Shown here piece by piece: positions 5,294 to 12,805 of a stretch of 30,966 nucleotides of DNA; position 1 is the first letter of the stretch, and each line of letters opens with the position of its first letter. Position numbers and translations under genes: made by a program. The notes beneath the pieces were generated by a model. It did no database searches and had not been told where the DNA came from. It was given only the letters and a program-made list of their open reading frames with translations. Where the stretch lies: positions 1 to 30,966 of the IMG/VR virus record IMGVR_UViG_3300015360_000134; one strand, given 5' to 3'. The DNA is from a virus.

Positions 5294-5763
5294 AATAACT
5301 TCTTGATCTCAATCTTAAGTGAACTCCCTAAGCTAAGCACGCCTGGAGATTCAGGCGTAATCGAACCCCTGACGTGTCTCCATGAATTCAATAACGGGGC
5401 CGGTACGTAAATCACGTGATCGATCTTTCGAAGCCAGATCACATAACCTGCAATCGTTCCGTTTTGGCAGTGGCCTAACATCTCATCCACTTGATGGGCC
5501 TCAATGGCTGAGTGAGGAAAATTCTCCGCGCACGTCTTCGTATCTAAGAGCGCCACTTTCCCCTGATGACTTAAGATCCAATCCCAGGGCGTGGGCACTC
5601 GCACGATCTTATGTTGACTGAGCTGCTTACAACCATCTGGAATTCGTGTGCACTTCACGCGCTGGATAAGGCACATGCGCCCAAAGAGAAGCTCAAAGCC
5701 CTGGCCCACGTGCTGAGCTTTTCTTCCGCTTAAACTGCGTTTCGCTTTCGTTAAAAGATTCAT
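5284..5763 (-). CDS. RecU-like Holliday junction resolvase
   Basis: This 159-residue protein fits the RecU/Hjc nuclease fold: GQGFELLFGRMC near residue 21 (catalytic glutamate in the first helix), DWI near 61, LLDTKT near 73 (the D-x-K catalytic pair), then the HQ motif in IEAHQVDEML and AGYVIWLRK as the following strand. The YVPAPLL end is like the RecU substrate region. Such enzymes cleave four-way junctions, and in phages they clear branched DNA before packaging, which suits its place late in the structural operon. Its last codons overlap the 5' end of the tRNA-like gene by 10 bases. Confidence 0.75.
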   Translation of the reverse strand: MNLLTKAKRSLSGRKAQHVGQGFELLFGRMCLIQRVKCTRIPDGCKQLSQHKIVRVPTPWDWILSHQGKVALLDTKTCAENFPHSAIEAHQVDEMLGHCQNGTIAGYVIWLRKIDHVIYVPAPLLNSWRHVRGSITPESPGVLSLGSSLKIEIKKLFAP

Positions 5764-5766
5764 GAT

Positions 5767-5973
5767 CTATCGATGCTGCTTTTCGTATAGAAGTTTCACA
5801 ATCGTATCTAAAGAGTTCTCGATGCGATCGAGTCTCTTTTCAAGGTCGATCTTTTTTTGAAACGAGTCTCCTTTGGTTTCGAAGTTTCCAAACACGAACG
5901 CAGATGCGTTCACTGCAGTCAAGAGAGCGGCGGCAAGCCAAGGAATCCAGTACTCCATCTTAAGAGCATTCAT
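5767..5973 (-). CDS. Small membrane protein with coiled coil (spanin- or holin-like)
   Basis: The start at 5973 gives 68 residues and overlaps the lipoprotein stop by 4 bases (ATGA); longer in-frame starts would run far into that gene. It has one transmembrane segment at about residues 9-30 (WIPWLAAALLTAVNASAFVFG), then a coiled coil (FQKKIDLEKRLDRIENSLDTIVKLLYEK). An N-terminal anchor plus periplasmic coil is the plan of inner-membrane spanins, and the upstream gene is a lipoprotein, so an Rz/Rz1-like pair is plausible. A small holin is the alternative. Confidence 0.55.
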   Translation of the reverse strand: MNALKMEYWIPWLAAALLTAVNASAFVFGNFETKGDSFQKKIDLEKRLDRIENSLDTIVKLLYEKQHR

Positions 5974-6305
5974 GGCCGATTCCCGGCCAGAAGACCTAGG
6001 AGTTTTTCGCGGCGTAAATAGCGGTAAACTTCCTGTATCCTCACCGCCTGTGCCCCTGGTTTCCATCGTTCACACCCTAGTACAAGGGTATCAAAGATTT
6101 TCTGGAGATCCGAGTGAGATAGACAAATATAATTCTCAACACGCGAGTCTGAGCAGAAAATCTCCTCGTTCTCTTGAGATCTTCGAAGGGAAGCGCGCGT
6201 GGAATCCGGTTGCCAGAATTTCACATCCACTGCAGGCGGCTTACCTCGACACGAAGTCAAGCTAACGCTGAGGAGGATCGCAATTTTGATTCGGGTTAAA
6301 GACAC
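5970..6305 (-). CDS. Lipoprotein of the lysis cassette (possible outer-membrane spanin)
   Basis: This 111-residue protein starts at GTG behind GAGGTAGAGC. Residues 1-19 are a lipoprotein signal peptide: basic start, hydrophobic ILLSVSL and lipobox LTSC with Cys19 as the lipidation site. The mature part has a proline (KPPAV), a WQPDSTRASLRR stretch and three further cysteines that could form a disulfide. Position between lysozyme and membrane-coil genes suggests an Rz1-like o-spanin fused to a larger domain, though it is longer than Rz1. The 44-bp overlap with the preceding gene is typical of compact lysis cassettes. Confidence 0.6.
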   Translation of the reverse strand: MSLTRIKIAILLSVSLTSCRGKPPAVDVKFWQPDSTRASLRRSQENEEIFCSDSRVENYICLSHSDLQKIFDTLVLGCERWKPGAQAVRIQEVYRYLRREKLLGLLAGNRP

Positions 6306-6492
6306 GCTCTACCTCACAGGTGTTCTTTTCGCGTCTGGACTTTTCAAGTGCCCGAGCGAGTTCCCCTTTAGCTCTCTCATCTAATATTATCTGGATCTCA
6401 GATTGAGCCAACTCAATGAGCTTCTTGAGAAATTCAAAAGCAGGAGGTAACGCCGAAAGCGCTTTAATGAAAAGCTGAATGAAGGCAGCCAC
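6262..6492 (-). CDS. Small helical lysis-region protein
   Basis: This 76-residue protein starts at GTG (6492), 6 bases after the holin-like stop. Residues 3-30 are hydrophobic to amphipathic (FIQLFIKALSALPPAFEFLKKLIELA) and are followed by a charged helix (LDERAKGELARALEKSRREK) and a proline/asparagine tail with two cysteines. The layout, a weak membrane helix plus coil, would suit an accessory lysis protein or inner-membrane spanin. It overlaps the lipoprotein gene. No family recognised. Confidence 0.55.
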   Translation of the reverse strand: MAAFIQLFIKALSALPPAFEFLKKLIELAQSEIQIILDERAKGELARALEKSRREKNTCEVERVFNPNQNCDPPQR

Positions 6493-6498
6493 AAGGGC

Positions 6499-6714
6499 TT
6501 ACTTCACTTCTTCAGTCGCAACTTCGTTCACTTCTTTTTTCTTGCGGCTGAATTTTCCAATCACATCGATAATCTTTTTTAGCGTCTTCTCAGGCTGGTC
6601 ACCTGGAATGAGCATAGCGATCATCATGACGACACCTAATGAGCCTGTGAATATTTGGAGAAGAAGGTCTGCATTAGCAATAACGAACCCGATTGCTTTC
6701 ATGATCATTTCCAT
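6499..6714 (-). CDS. Holin-like membrane protein
   Basis: This 71-residue protein has a strong ribosome site (AAGGAG, 5 bases from ATG). Residues 5-36 are strongly hydrophobic (AIGFVIANADLLLQIFTGSLGVVMMIAMLIPG), enough for one long or two short membrane segments, followed by a basic tail (KFSRKKKEVNE) ending in acidic residues. Size, charge pattern and position behind the lysozyme fit a holin that triggers release of the endolysin. The gene is directly downstream of the promoter-terminator unit at 6761-6868, so its expression may depend on read-through there. Confidence 0.6.
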   Translation of the reverse strand: MEMIMKAIGFVIANADLLLQIFTGSLGVVMMIAMLIPGDQPEKTLKKIIDVIGKFSRKKKEVNEVATEEVK

Positions 6715-6760
6715 ATGATCTCCTTATAAGTCTGATGTGTTAACTACCTAAAATGAGTTT

Positions 6761-6834
6761 AAAAAAAGGAGAGCGGCGCACTTCCGTGGACGCCCAGAGA
6801 TGCTGATAAAGCCCATCTCCATAGCTCTCTCTCT
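6761..6834 (-). ncRNA. Candidate small RNA / leader with three-way junction and intrinsic terminator
   Basis: Read on the minus strand, GAGAGC (6824-6829) pairs with GCTCTC (6769-6774) to close a junction holding two hairpins: GAGATG/CATCTC and a GGCG-CAC stem with a GGAA tetraloop. Immediately after the closing stem comes C then seven T (6761-6767), an intrinsic terminator. A good promoter starts just upstream (6841-6868), so a transcript of about 70-75 bases is predicted. The gap 6715-6900 holds no protein gene. Compare lambda 6S RNA from pR'-tR'. Not experimentally known. Confidence 0.55.
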
Positions 6835-6840
6835 CATTTA

Positions 6841-6868
6841 ATTGTAACAGTTATTTAAAATCTCTCAA
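6841..6868 (-). promoter_or_regulatory. Strong sigma-70-like promoter before the lysis cassette
   Basis: TTGAGA (6863-6868, 5 of 6) and TACAAT (6841-6846, 5 of 6) are separated by 16 bp, and an extended -10 TG precedes (TGTTACAAT). This is the best promoter seen in the window. The -10 box and start region share CAATTAAATGAG with the 56-bp early and late elements. Confidence 0.65.
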
Positions 6869-6900
6869 TGAACGGGGAAACCAGCAAGCTTTATTATTTC

Positions 6901-7341
6901 CTACGGGAAACAAACGTAGGTTCCGCTTCTCATCATAGATGCCAAATCCTGCGCGCGGTTCCCCACTTGCTTAGCCCAATTGGAGTCCAACATTTGATGG
7001 GCGGCTTCTACGTAGTTTTGAACCACGAGGCATGAGATCATCTTTTTAAACCCCTTGAACCGATGGATTCCTAGGTTAAAAAGCATATCTAAAACTACAT
7101 CCTGACGAACTATGCAGAGGCTTTTGAACCAAGGAAACGCGGAAACAGCTTCACGCTGAACCCGCTCGATATCATTCGTGAGAAGCTGCATAGCCTCAAA
7201 CTCAGTGATCCCTACGTCTTGCAGGTTCCTGCCCACTCCAATAGTGATTTTACCTGCAGAGCACACATAGGGCTTAAGCCTAATCCCCTCATGATGGATC
7301 AAAAGCTCTCGGAGTCTCCACATCTTTTCATTCAAAAGCAT
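6901..7341 (-). CDS. T4-type lysozyme (endolysin, GH24) with Cys in the catalytic Asp position
   Basis: I choose the ATG at 7341 (146 residues) because GGGAG lies 7 bases before it; a GTG six codons upstream is less likely. The enzyme cleaves the glycan strands of peptidoglycan. The catalytic signature is E18-x8-C27-x5-T33 in HHEGIRLKPYVCSAGKITIGVGRNL, the family pattern E-8-(D/C)-5-T with the rarer cysteine. TIGVGRNL, the helical DIERVQREAV region and VVLDMLFNLGIHRFKGFKKM match the rest of the fold. No signal peptide, so it needs a holin. The ribosome-site region is nearly identical to that of the gene at 20760-21494. Confidence 0.85.
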   Translation of the reverse strand: MLLNEKMWRLRELLIHHEGIRLKPYVCSAGKITIGVGRNLQDVGITEFEAMQLLTNDIERVQREAVSAFPWFKSLCIVRQDVVLDMLFNLGIHRFKGFKKMISCLVVQNYVEAAHQMLDSNWAKQVGNRAQDLASMMRSGTYVCFP

Positions 7342-7383
7342 CGAAGTACTCCCTCTCACTTAAGGTCCGATAGATGGAATCAT

Positions 7384-7779
7384 CTAAGTACGGTTAATCC
7401 ACTGAAGTTGATCTTCACTCCATACATAAGATTTTTCATCTAGCGGATAGGGAGCTGGACACACCCACAAGCACGTCTCTTCGTTCAAAATCCAACTTGG
7501 AAATGGCTGAGGAGGGATAAACGCGTCTCTCTCACGGTCATAGGTGAATCCAATTCCAGCAAAGTTCTTTCGAATGTTCCCATTATAACTCGTTTGAATC
7601 CACTCACCAGGAGAGTTGTCTGTGAACTGAACTTGAATCAGCTTCATCACAGTGATCATGTTTCCATTTTCGTCTCTCACGCGATTAGGAACTTCTACCA
7701 TATTCGGTTGGAAGAACTGAGGTTCAGCAACAATCACCTGAATCACTTTTCCGTCTAAAATTTTTGCAAAATGAGCCAT
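7384..7779 (-). CDS. Conserved phage protein found near tail fibres
   Basis: This 131-residue protein begins MAHFAKILDGKVIQVIV and contains WIQTSYNGNIRKNFAGIGFTYD, DAFIPPQPFPSWILNEETCLWVCPAPYP and YVWSEDQLQWI. I recognise this pattern from small proteins of marine and other environmental phages, usually near tail or fibre genes and without a known role. It is rich in aromatic residues and proline, suggesting a compact beta structure. It lies between the fibre and lysozyme genes. Confidence 0.7.
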   Translation of the reverse strand: MAHFAKILDGKVIQVIVAEPQFFQPNMVEVPNRVRDENGNMITVMKLIQVQFTDNSPGEWIQTSYNGNIRKNFAGIGFTYDRERDAFIPPQPFPSWILNEETCLWVCPAPYPLDEKSYVWSEDQLQWINRT

Positions 7780-7799
7780 ATCTCCGCGCCTCTTTATTT

Positions 7800-9068
7800 T
7801 TACAACAACATGCGAATGACAACTTTACCAGAGCCGCCAGCACCTGAAGCATAAGCAGTTCCTCCGCCTGGATTCGAAGCACCGCCACCCCCGCCCGTAT
7901 TGACCGTGCCACTGCGGCCAATCCCGCCCGTGCCCGAAGAACTTGCACCACCGCCACCACCGCCATGAGTCGCAGAGCCGTTAGTACCTGAGGTCTGAGA
8001 AGTACCACCACCGCCGCCTGAGTATCCGCTTGGAGCTTGCTCTAGAGTGGAATTCGACCCAGCGCCGCCATCACCACCAGTAGTTCCGTTGGGTGGCGCA
8101 GATCCTAAAGCACCAGCACCGCCACCACCGCCACCAGGAATATTCCCAACCGCAGAGCCCGCGCCGCCCGCGAATCCTTGCCCAACAGTTCCAGAGCCTT
8201 GTCCAGTGGTCATAGTACCACCGCCACCGCCACCACTTCCGCCTGAGGACGCATTGAATCCTAACCCTCCGCCCGCGCCGCCACCTAAAGAAGTATTGCC
8301 ATTAAAACTTGAGTTGCCTCCGGAAATTCCAGCTGCATAAGATCCACCGGCGACTGAAGCTCCACCTGCACCCACCACTACCGCGTAAGTCCCAGCCGAA
8401 AGAGCGATGCTGGTAATATTTCTAAAACCGCCCGCACCGCCACCCCCGCACCCTGCACCCGCGGCAGGAGAAGATCCGCCTGAAGCTCCACCGGCGACAA
8501 TCATGCAATCGACCGTAGGTGTACCCGTGACCAATAAATTATCTGAAGAGAGGAACGTATGATAAACATAAGTACCATCGTTGCTGATTGTACCTCCGGA
8601 AAGCGTCGGTGGAGTCACCGGTACACCCCACGCGGGCACGCCAGCGGCAATTGTCAACACATCCCCATTGTTTCCGTTTGCAATAAACGAAGCTTTCCCC
8701 GACGCGTTGGTAATCATGGCTGTGTTTGCACTCATGGTTCCAATTTGGTCTGTCTCGAGCCATCGTCCCGTGCCCGCATTCGGAGTGATAATATAAACAT
8801 CATCGCCCGTAGAAGCTGAACTCGTATCAAAGTAGAAAAGTTTTTTGAGAGACTCCACTAGTCTCACTTGTCGATCGGATCGATCGGCGGCCGATACCGC
8901 CTTTAGAGCGGCAACGTCTGCAATAGATCCACCCCAACTTGTTTTAATTGCATAGGTCGTGTCTGCGTAACCTTTATTCACTAAGTCTGCATCGACAGTA
9001 GGACTTTCAGCAGTAGGAAGCGTGCTTGTTTCTGGACCGTTAATAAACTGGTAGCTTCTCGTACTCAT
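7800..9068 (-). CDS. Glycine-rich tail fibre / adhesin
   Basis: This 422-residue protein has three parts. Residues 1-60 (FINGPETSTLPTAESPTVDADLVNKGYAD) resemble the attachment module of phage fibres. Residues 60-180 are beta-rich (DVAALKAVSAADRSDRQVRLVES, a common fibre segment). Residues 185-422 are a glycine-rich domain beginning MIVAGGASGGSS, with many GGGGG runs and ITSIALSAGTYAVVVGAGGA, ending GSGKVVIRMLL. Such domains form polyglycine helices that present receptor-binding loops in tail adhesins. The DNA is correspondingly rich in C-C-G runs on the plus strand. Role in receptor binding is by analogy. Confidence 0.8.
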   Translation of the reverse strand: MSTRSYQFINGPETSTLPTAESPTVDADLVNKGYADTTYAIKTSWGGSIADVAALKAVSAADRSDRQVRLVESLKKLFYFDTSSASTGDDVYIITPNAGTGRWLETDQIGTMSANTAMITNASGKASFIANGNNGDVLTIAAGVPAWGVPVTPPTLSGGTISNDGTYVYHTFLSSDNLLVTGTPTVDCMIVAGGASGGSSPAAGAGCGGGGAGGFRNITSIALSAGTYAVVVGAGGASVAGGSYAAGISGGNSSFNGNTSLGGGAGGGLGFNASSGGSGGGGGGTMTTGQGSGTVGQGFAGGAGSAVGNIPGGGGGGAGALGSAPPNGTTGGDGGAGSNSTLEQAPSGYSGGGGGTSQTSGTNGSATHGGGGGGASSSGTGGIGRSGTVNTGGGGGASNPGGGTAYASGAGGSGKVVIRMLL

Positions 9069-9084
9069 TCCATCCCCTTTATAA

Positions 9085-11178
9085 TCACCAACTCAGCTGG
9101 TTGTCTTCGATGCCCTTTTGATCCTCTAATTTGAGGGTCACCGCACGAAGACTTCGGTTTGATTCAACGAGTGTAAAATTACGTGTACGCTCGGTATTCA
9201 AATCAAACTCATAGCCTGGTAGTCTTGTCCTAGATAATTGCACAATATCTGTAAGCAGCGAATCAAAAAACCTGTTCTTCGTTCGGATCTCAAGCGTCCC
9301 CTTACGATCTCCTAAAATGTAACTCAGACGATTCGCTAATTGCTGAGCATCGGCTACTTTAAAGTGAAGAGATTTGAACGTCTCTTGTTTTTGAATGCCA
9401 TGCAAATAAAGCGCATTCGCACTCGTGGCACTCACCGTAGAAACTTGCACTCCAATGCGTCCCAATTGTAACGAGAATTCACTGAAAGCGTACTCAACAA
9501 TCGCATCTGAAACCACGTCATTATATTCAAAATCGTAAGACAAAGAGTTAGCTAAAATCTCATCATCGGCGATTGTTTTTAAAACTGCACCTTGCGGACC
9601 CACTTGAGAGATCTTCCATTTCCGATTATCGTCTAAGTAGATTTTGAGTAAAACAGTTTGTAGTAATGAACCGATCAACTCTCGAAAAGTTGGGAAGTTT
9701 TTCGTCGATTGATCCGGAATCGCAAATCCAACGGCTTCAGTCAACGTGCCTTGTAATGCAATAAAACTGGAAAGATTTATCTCCAATTCAGGGATAGATA
9801 AGCTTGATTTTAAAAGATCGTAAAAGATCACAATCGGGTGGGTGAGATTTCCAGACTCTGAATCATTACTTCCGAAAGCACCCCCGCCTAAGGTCACAGT
9901 GTTCAGTTTCCCATATACGCGAGCAGATAACCGATCATTGGGGGAAAGTGTACTCACCATCGAAAGATTGGCCTCTAGGGTCGTTGTAAATGAAAAGCCC
10001 GAGGTTCCGTCTGCAAAGGTCGCTTCTATATAATCTCGCCCATAAAGAGCCGTGTAGTTGATGTTGTTTTGAGAGAGCGTGACCACACCGACGAAAGATC
10101 TTTTCAAGAGATCCCCCGATGTCATCGCACTCACTAAGGCTGTGTGTTCAACATAGTTCGAGACGTAATTCACAACCGTTAAAATTTTATACTCATCTAT
10201 GCCTACCGCGCGATCAAACCAAACGCTATCACCGACCCTAAATCCTGCCGTAGAGTTCACATAAGTTCGAGTTGTCGTGCTCACGGGGGACGCCGATACC
10301 GTCCCAGTCTTTGACCCTAAGTCCGATTGACCTGAGAGTACTACCCAGTCGCGATTGTCTGAGGTCGTAATCGTTCCACTCGTATTATTAAAATCAATAT
10401 TGACTGGTACAAACCCGTCAACGACTCCGTAAACCTGTCTGATAGGTCGCCCATTGAAGTTCAAATCTAAGTTAGGGAAACTCGTTTTAGAAAAAAAGCT
10501 CACGCCTGAGTTACGATATTCTTTTTTGAAAAGATCCACGCGATCATAACACCGAATTACAACTTGATCGTCTTCATAGGCCACGTTACTCATCAATCCG
10601 TCAAAGACGAGCTTCACGTTGCCGACTTCTAGATTATCTAACCAATGGTACATTGAAATGGATGCTTGATTAAAACTCGAATCATACACATGATTTTGAA
10701 GAAATTGAGTCACGTTTGAGATCATGATGCTTGAGCTTTGAACTGGTACAAATCCGTAAAGTGAGTCCGTACTTGATGTATTGAGAACCGGCGATCTTCG
10801 AATGAGAGGTTCAAAATACACCACGCGAGAATTGGCATCGACCGGATCTCTAAAGTGATGAGCATCAAAGGTTGAAACATAAATTTCATAAGTAGTGACC
10901 ACAAATTTTGTGGAAGGATTCGAGCTATCGCTCATCCTAACGTAAAGTACTTTAGAATCTATGTCGTAGTAGAATTGGCCTGCAGACAAAAGAGCGCTTG
11001 TCCCTGCGACAAGTGATAAAGCGTTTTGTGTCACTTGTCGCACTTCTCCAAAACTAAACGAAGCCCGATAGACCGAACCTGCTTCCAGAGTCCAAGTCGT
11101 TACGGTTCTGCGTGGCTTTAATACCGCTAAGAACTGGGATGGAGCGGCTTCGTTCTGGAGTTCTGTTTGATAAACCAT
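9085..11178 (-). CDS. Large tail-tip protein
   Basis: This 697-residue protein lies between the other tail-tip genes and the fibre. It is beta-rich throughout with many S, T, V and Y, has no coiled coil or membrane segment, and opens with MVYQTELQNEAAPSQFLAVLKPRRTV. The middle region has repeated short strands (GSKTGTVSASPVSTTTRTYVNST). In siphoviruses this position is held by the baseplate hub or central tip protein to which fibres attach, so that is the likely role. I cannot name the family. Confidence 0.65.
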   Translation of the reverse strand: MVYQTELQNEAAPSQFLAVLKPRRTVTTWTLEAGSVYRASFSFGEVRQVTQNALSLVAGTSALLSAGQFYYDIDSKVLYVRMSDSSNPSTKFVVTTYEIYVSTFDAHHFRDPVDANSRVVYFEPLIRRSPVLNTSSTDSLYGFVPVQSSSIMISNVTQFLQNHVYDSSFNQASISMYHWLDNLEVGNVKLVFDGLMSNVAYEDDQVVIRCYDRVDLFKKEYRNSGVSFFSKTSFPNLDLNFNGRPIRQVYGVVDGFVPVNIDFNNTSGTITTSDNRDWVVLSGQSDLGSKTGTVSASPVSTTTRTYVNSTAGFRVGDSVWFDRAVGIDEYKILTVVNYVSNYVEHTALVSAMTSGDLLKRSFVGVVTLSQNNINYTALYGRDYIEATFADGTSGFSFTTTLEANLSMVSTLSPNDRLSARVYGKLNTVTLGGGAFGSNDSESGNLTHPIVIFYDLLKSSLSIPELEINLSSFIALQGTLTEAVGFAIPDQSTKNFPTFRELIGSLLQTVLLKIYLDDNRKWKISQVGPQGAVLKTIADDEILANSLSYDFEYNDVVSDAIVEYAFSEFSLQLGRIGVQVSTVSATSANALYLHGIQKQETFKSLHFKVADAQQLANRLSYILGDRKGTLEIRTKNRFFDSLLTDIVQLSRTRLPGYEFDLNTERTRNFTLVESNRSLRAVTLKLEDQKGIEDNQLSW

Positions 11179-11180
11179 AA

Positions 11181-11663
11181 CTAGAGTTCACTACCAATGA
11201 AGTAGAGCTGAAAGGGTGCAATCCCAATATCATTAGCACTTAAGGTGAGTCCTGTTCGATTCACGGGGTCAGGGAACGCCTTCTGCCATGCAATATGAGA
11301 ATCGGTCGTGCCCGTGTAGCCCGTTCCGCTTAAGACAAAATGATAAGTATCGTTTGCGCTAAAGACTGGGAAATCAAAATCGAAGTAAATCTCTTTCACT
11401 CCGTTGCTGAGCGTGATTATTTCTGCTTTCGTCGGGGAATTAGAAGACGTATGAAGCAGCTTCTTAGGCACCTGGCTTCCGCCTACTAACTCACTTGAAT
11501 AGATCTTCATTTGGAGATTGGTGAATACTGGATTGTTATAAATCACGACCCAGGTGCGACACGCTCTCAATACAATGTCGTCATGAAAGATGACCGGCTG
11601 ATGACGCGTAGTATTTGAAAGCTCACCAGTCAGGTAAGGGTTGCCCCACACTTCCCAAGCCAT
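11181..11663 (-). CDS. Small tail-tip protein, beta-sandwich type
   Basis: This 160-residue protein starts with ATG overlapping the previous stop (TAATG). It shows alternating hydrophobic strands such as ACRTWVVIYN, LQMKIYSS, KEIYFDFDFPVFSANDTYHFVLSG and ends with LYFIGSEL. This has the look of a carbohydrate-binding-like beta sandwich used in baseplates. Function is inferred from position only. Confidence 0.6.
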   Translation of the reverse strand: MAWEVWGNPYLTGELSNTTRHQPVIFHDDIVLRACRTWVVIYNNPVFTNLQMKIYSSELVGGSQVPKKLLHTSSNSPTKAEIITLSNGVKEIYFDFDFPVFSANDTYHFVLSGTGYTGTTDSHIAWQKAFPDPVNRTGLTLSANDIGIAPFQLYFIGSEL

Positions 11664-12805
11664 TATAGTTCCTCCCTAAATTCCATACGCATCGTGTAAT
11701 TATTAGGTGACGTTAAGCTCACCACCGGCTCTTTATCGAACTTCACGTAGCGCACGAAGTAGTTTACACTCGATGAAAAATTTGCCTCACTATCGAAGCT
11801 CATAAACATCGGGATCGAAACCCCAAACTTTGTAAAGATTTCATCAATCTCTTCTTTTTCAGTGACGGTCAGACCAAACCACTCCAGCGAAAATCGCTCG
11901 CTCTTAGGCAGGATGTCAGAAAAAGTCTGCCCCCCTTCGGAGAACACCGTAGTTGACCGGTCTATGTACTCGCTTTGAAATGGGAACTGAGGACTACCGC
12001 GCGTAGGCGAATAGTACTCGCCTAAGTAGACAGATCCAAACTCTACAAATCCAAGCGGGTTGGATGCGTCAATAATTTGTAACCTCCAGTACCGCAGTGA
12101 TTCCGTATGAAAACCGGCCTCTTTCATTTGTTGCAGAATCGCGTCGTTATAGGTGAGGGTTTGCTCATAACTCGGCGCAGTCCAGTTGTTCGTTTCATTA
12201 CCGAGAATCCGAATTATAGCGCTCGGCGAAATCTTAAGCGGAGTATTTCTAGGACCGATCAAAGCAAGGGCCCTGGGATTGCCGGATAAACCTAAATCCC
12301 ACATGAGCCACTCACTGGTATGGATCTTCAATACATCACTTAGATAGGCTAATGCACCGGTGTCGTCGGTGGAGGTGTCATATCCTAAGATTGCTGCGAT
12401 GCTTGCACTTGCTGCGTGCGACCATCGCAGTTGGAAGATTCCACCTCCGCCGACACCGTTGCATGTAACTTTGACCTTTTTCGTCGAGGTGTCAGAGACG
12501 ACCGTATAGGTCGAGGCACCCACGGCCTCGAATGCAGTTTTTAAAGCTGCAAAAAAGCTCGTCGATGATGTGTATTCTCCGGCTGGAATCGTGGCCGTTA
12601 AATCTACGCCCGTAGTCTCTTGAAAGACGATCGTATTTGCGCCCGATAAGACTTCCCAGAATCCCTGAGAGCGCCACACCTTAGATCTTCTTTGCTGATT
12701 GTAGATGTTACTCACCGGAAACGCGGCTTGCTGAGACGACACAAACGAACTACTCACCAAGTCCGTATCAATGAAGCTTTGATGAAAGAATCGTGTGCAG
12801 CTCAT
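11663..12805 (-). CDS. Distal-tail-like protein with an inserted domain
   Basis: This 380-residue protein is the first gene after the tape measure, where the distal tail protein usually lies. Residues 1-50 (SCTRFFHQSFIDTDLVSSSF) and 150-380 belong together: the latter has WLMWDLGLSGNPRALALIGPRN and LRYWRLQIIDASNP, a galactose-binding-like beta sandwich, and RMEFREEL at the end. Residues about 56-152 form an inserted module (NTIVFQET..., IPAGEYTSS, KKVKVTCNG, ILGYDTS) similar to one in the tail tube protein. Assignment by position and fold pattern. Confidence 0.65.
   Translation of the reverse strand: MSCTRFFHQSFIDTDLVSSSFVSSQQAAFPVSNIYNQQRRSKVWRSQGFWEVLSGANTIVFQETTGVDLTATIPAGEYTSSTSFFAALKTAFEAVGASTYTVVSDTSTKKVKVTCNGVGGGGIFQLRWSHAASASIAAILGYDTSTDDTGALAYLSDVLKIHTSEWLMWDLGLSGNPRALALIGPRNTPLKISPSAIIRILGNETNNWTAPSYEQTLTYNDAILQQMKEAGFHTESLRYWRLQIIDASNPLGFVEFGSVYLGEYYSPTRGSPQFPFQSEYIDRSTTVFSEGGQTFSDILPKSERFSLEWFGLTVTEKEEIDEIFTKFGVSIPMFMSFDSEANFSSSVNYFVRYVKFDKEPVVSLTSPNNYTMRMEFREEL

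Noticed and set aside
5767-6066. Longer 99-residue form of the membrane-coil protein
   Set aside because: The upstream 31 codons lie within the lipoprotein gene, lack a ribosome site and would hide the membrane segment; the ATG at 5973 with ATGA overlap fits better.
7724-8011. 95-codon minus-strand ORF with alanine/valine/leucine-rich sequence
   Set aside because: Frame-shifted reading of the glycine-rich fibre end; no ribosome site and overlaps two better genes.
8047-8340. Proline-rich plus-strand ORF of 97 codons
   Set aside because: It is the reverse of the glycine-rich fibre repeat (GGC/GGT read as GCC/ACC) and has no ribosome site; the fibre frame is longer and in operon context.
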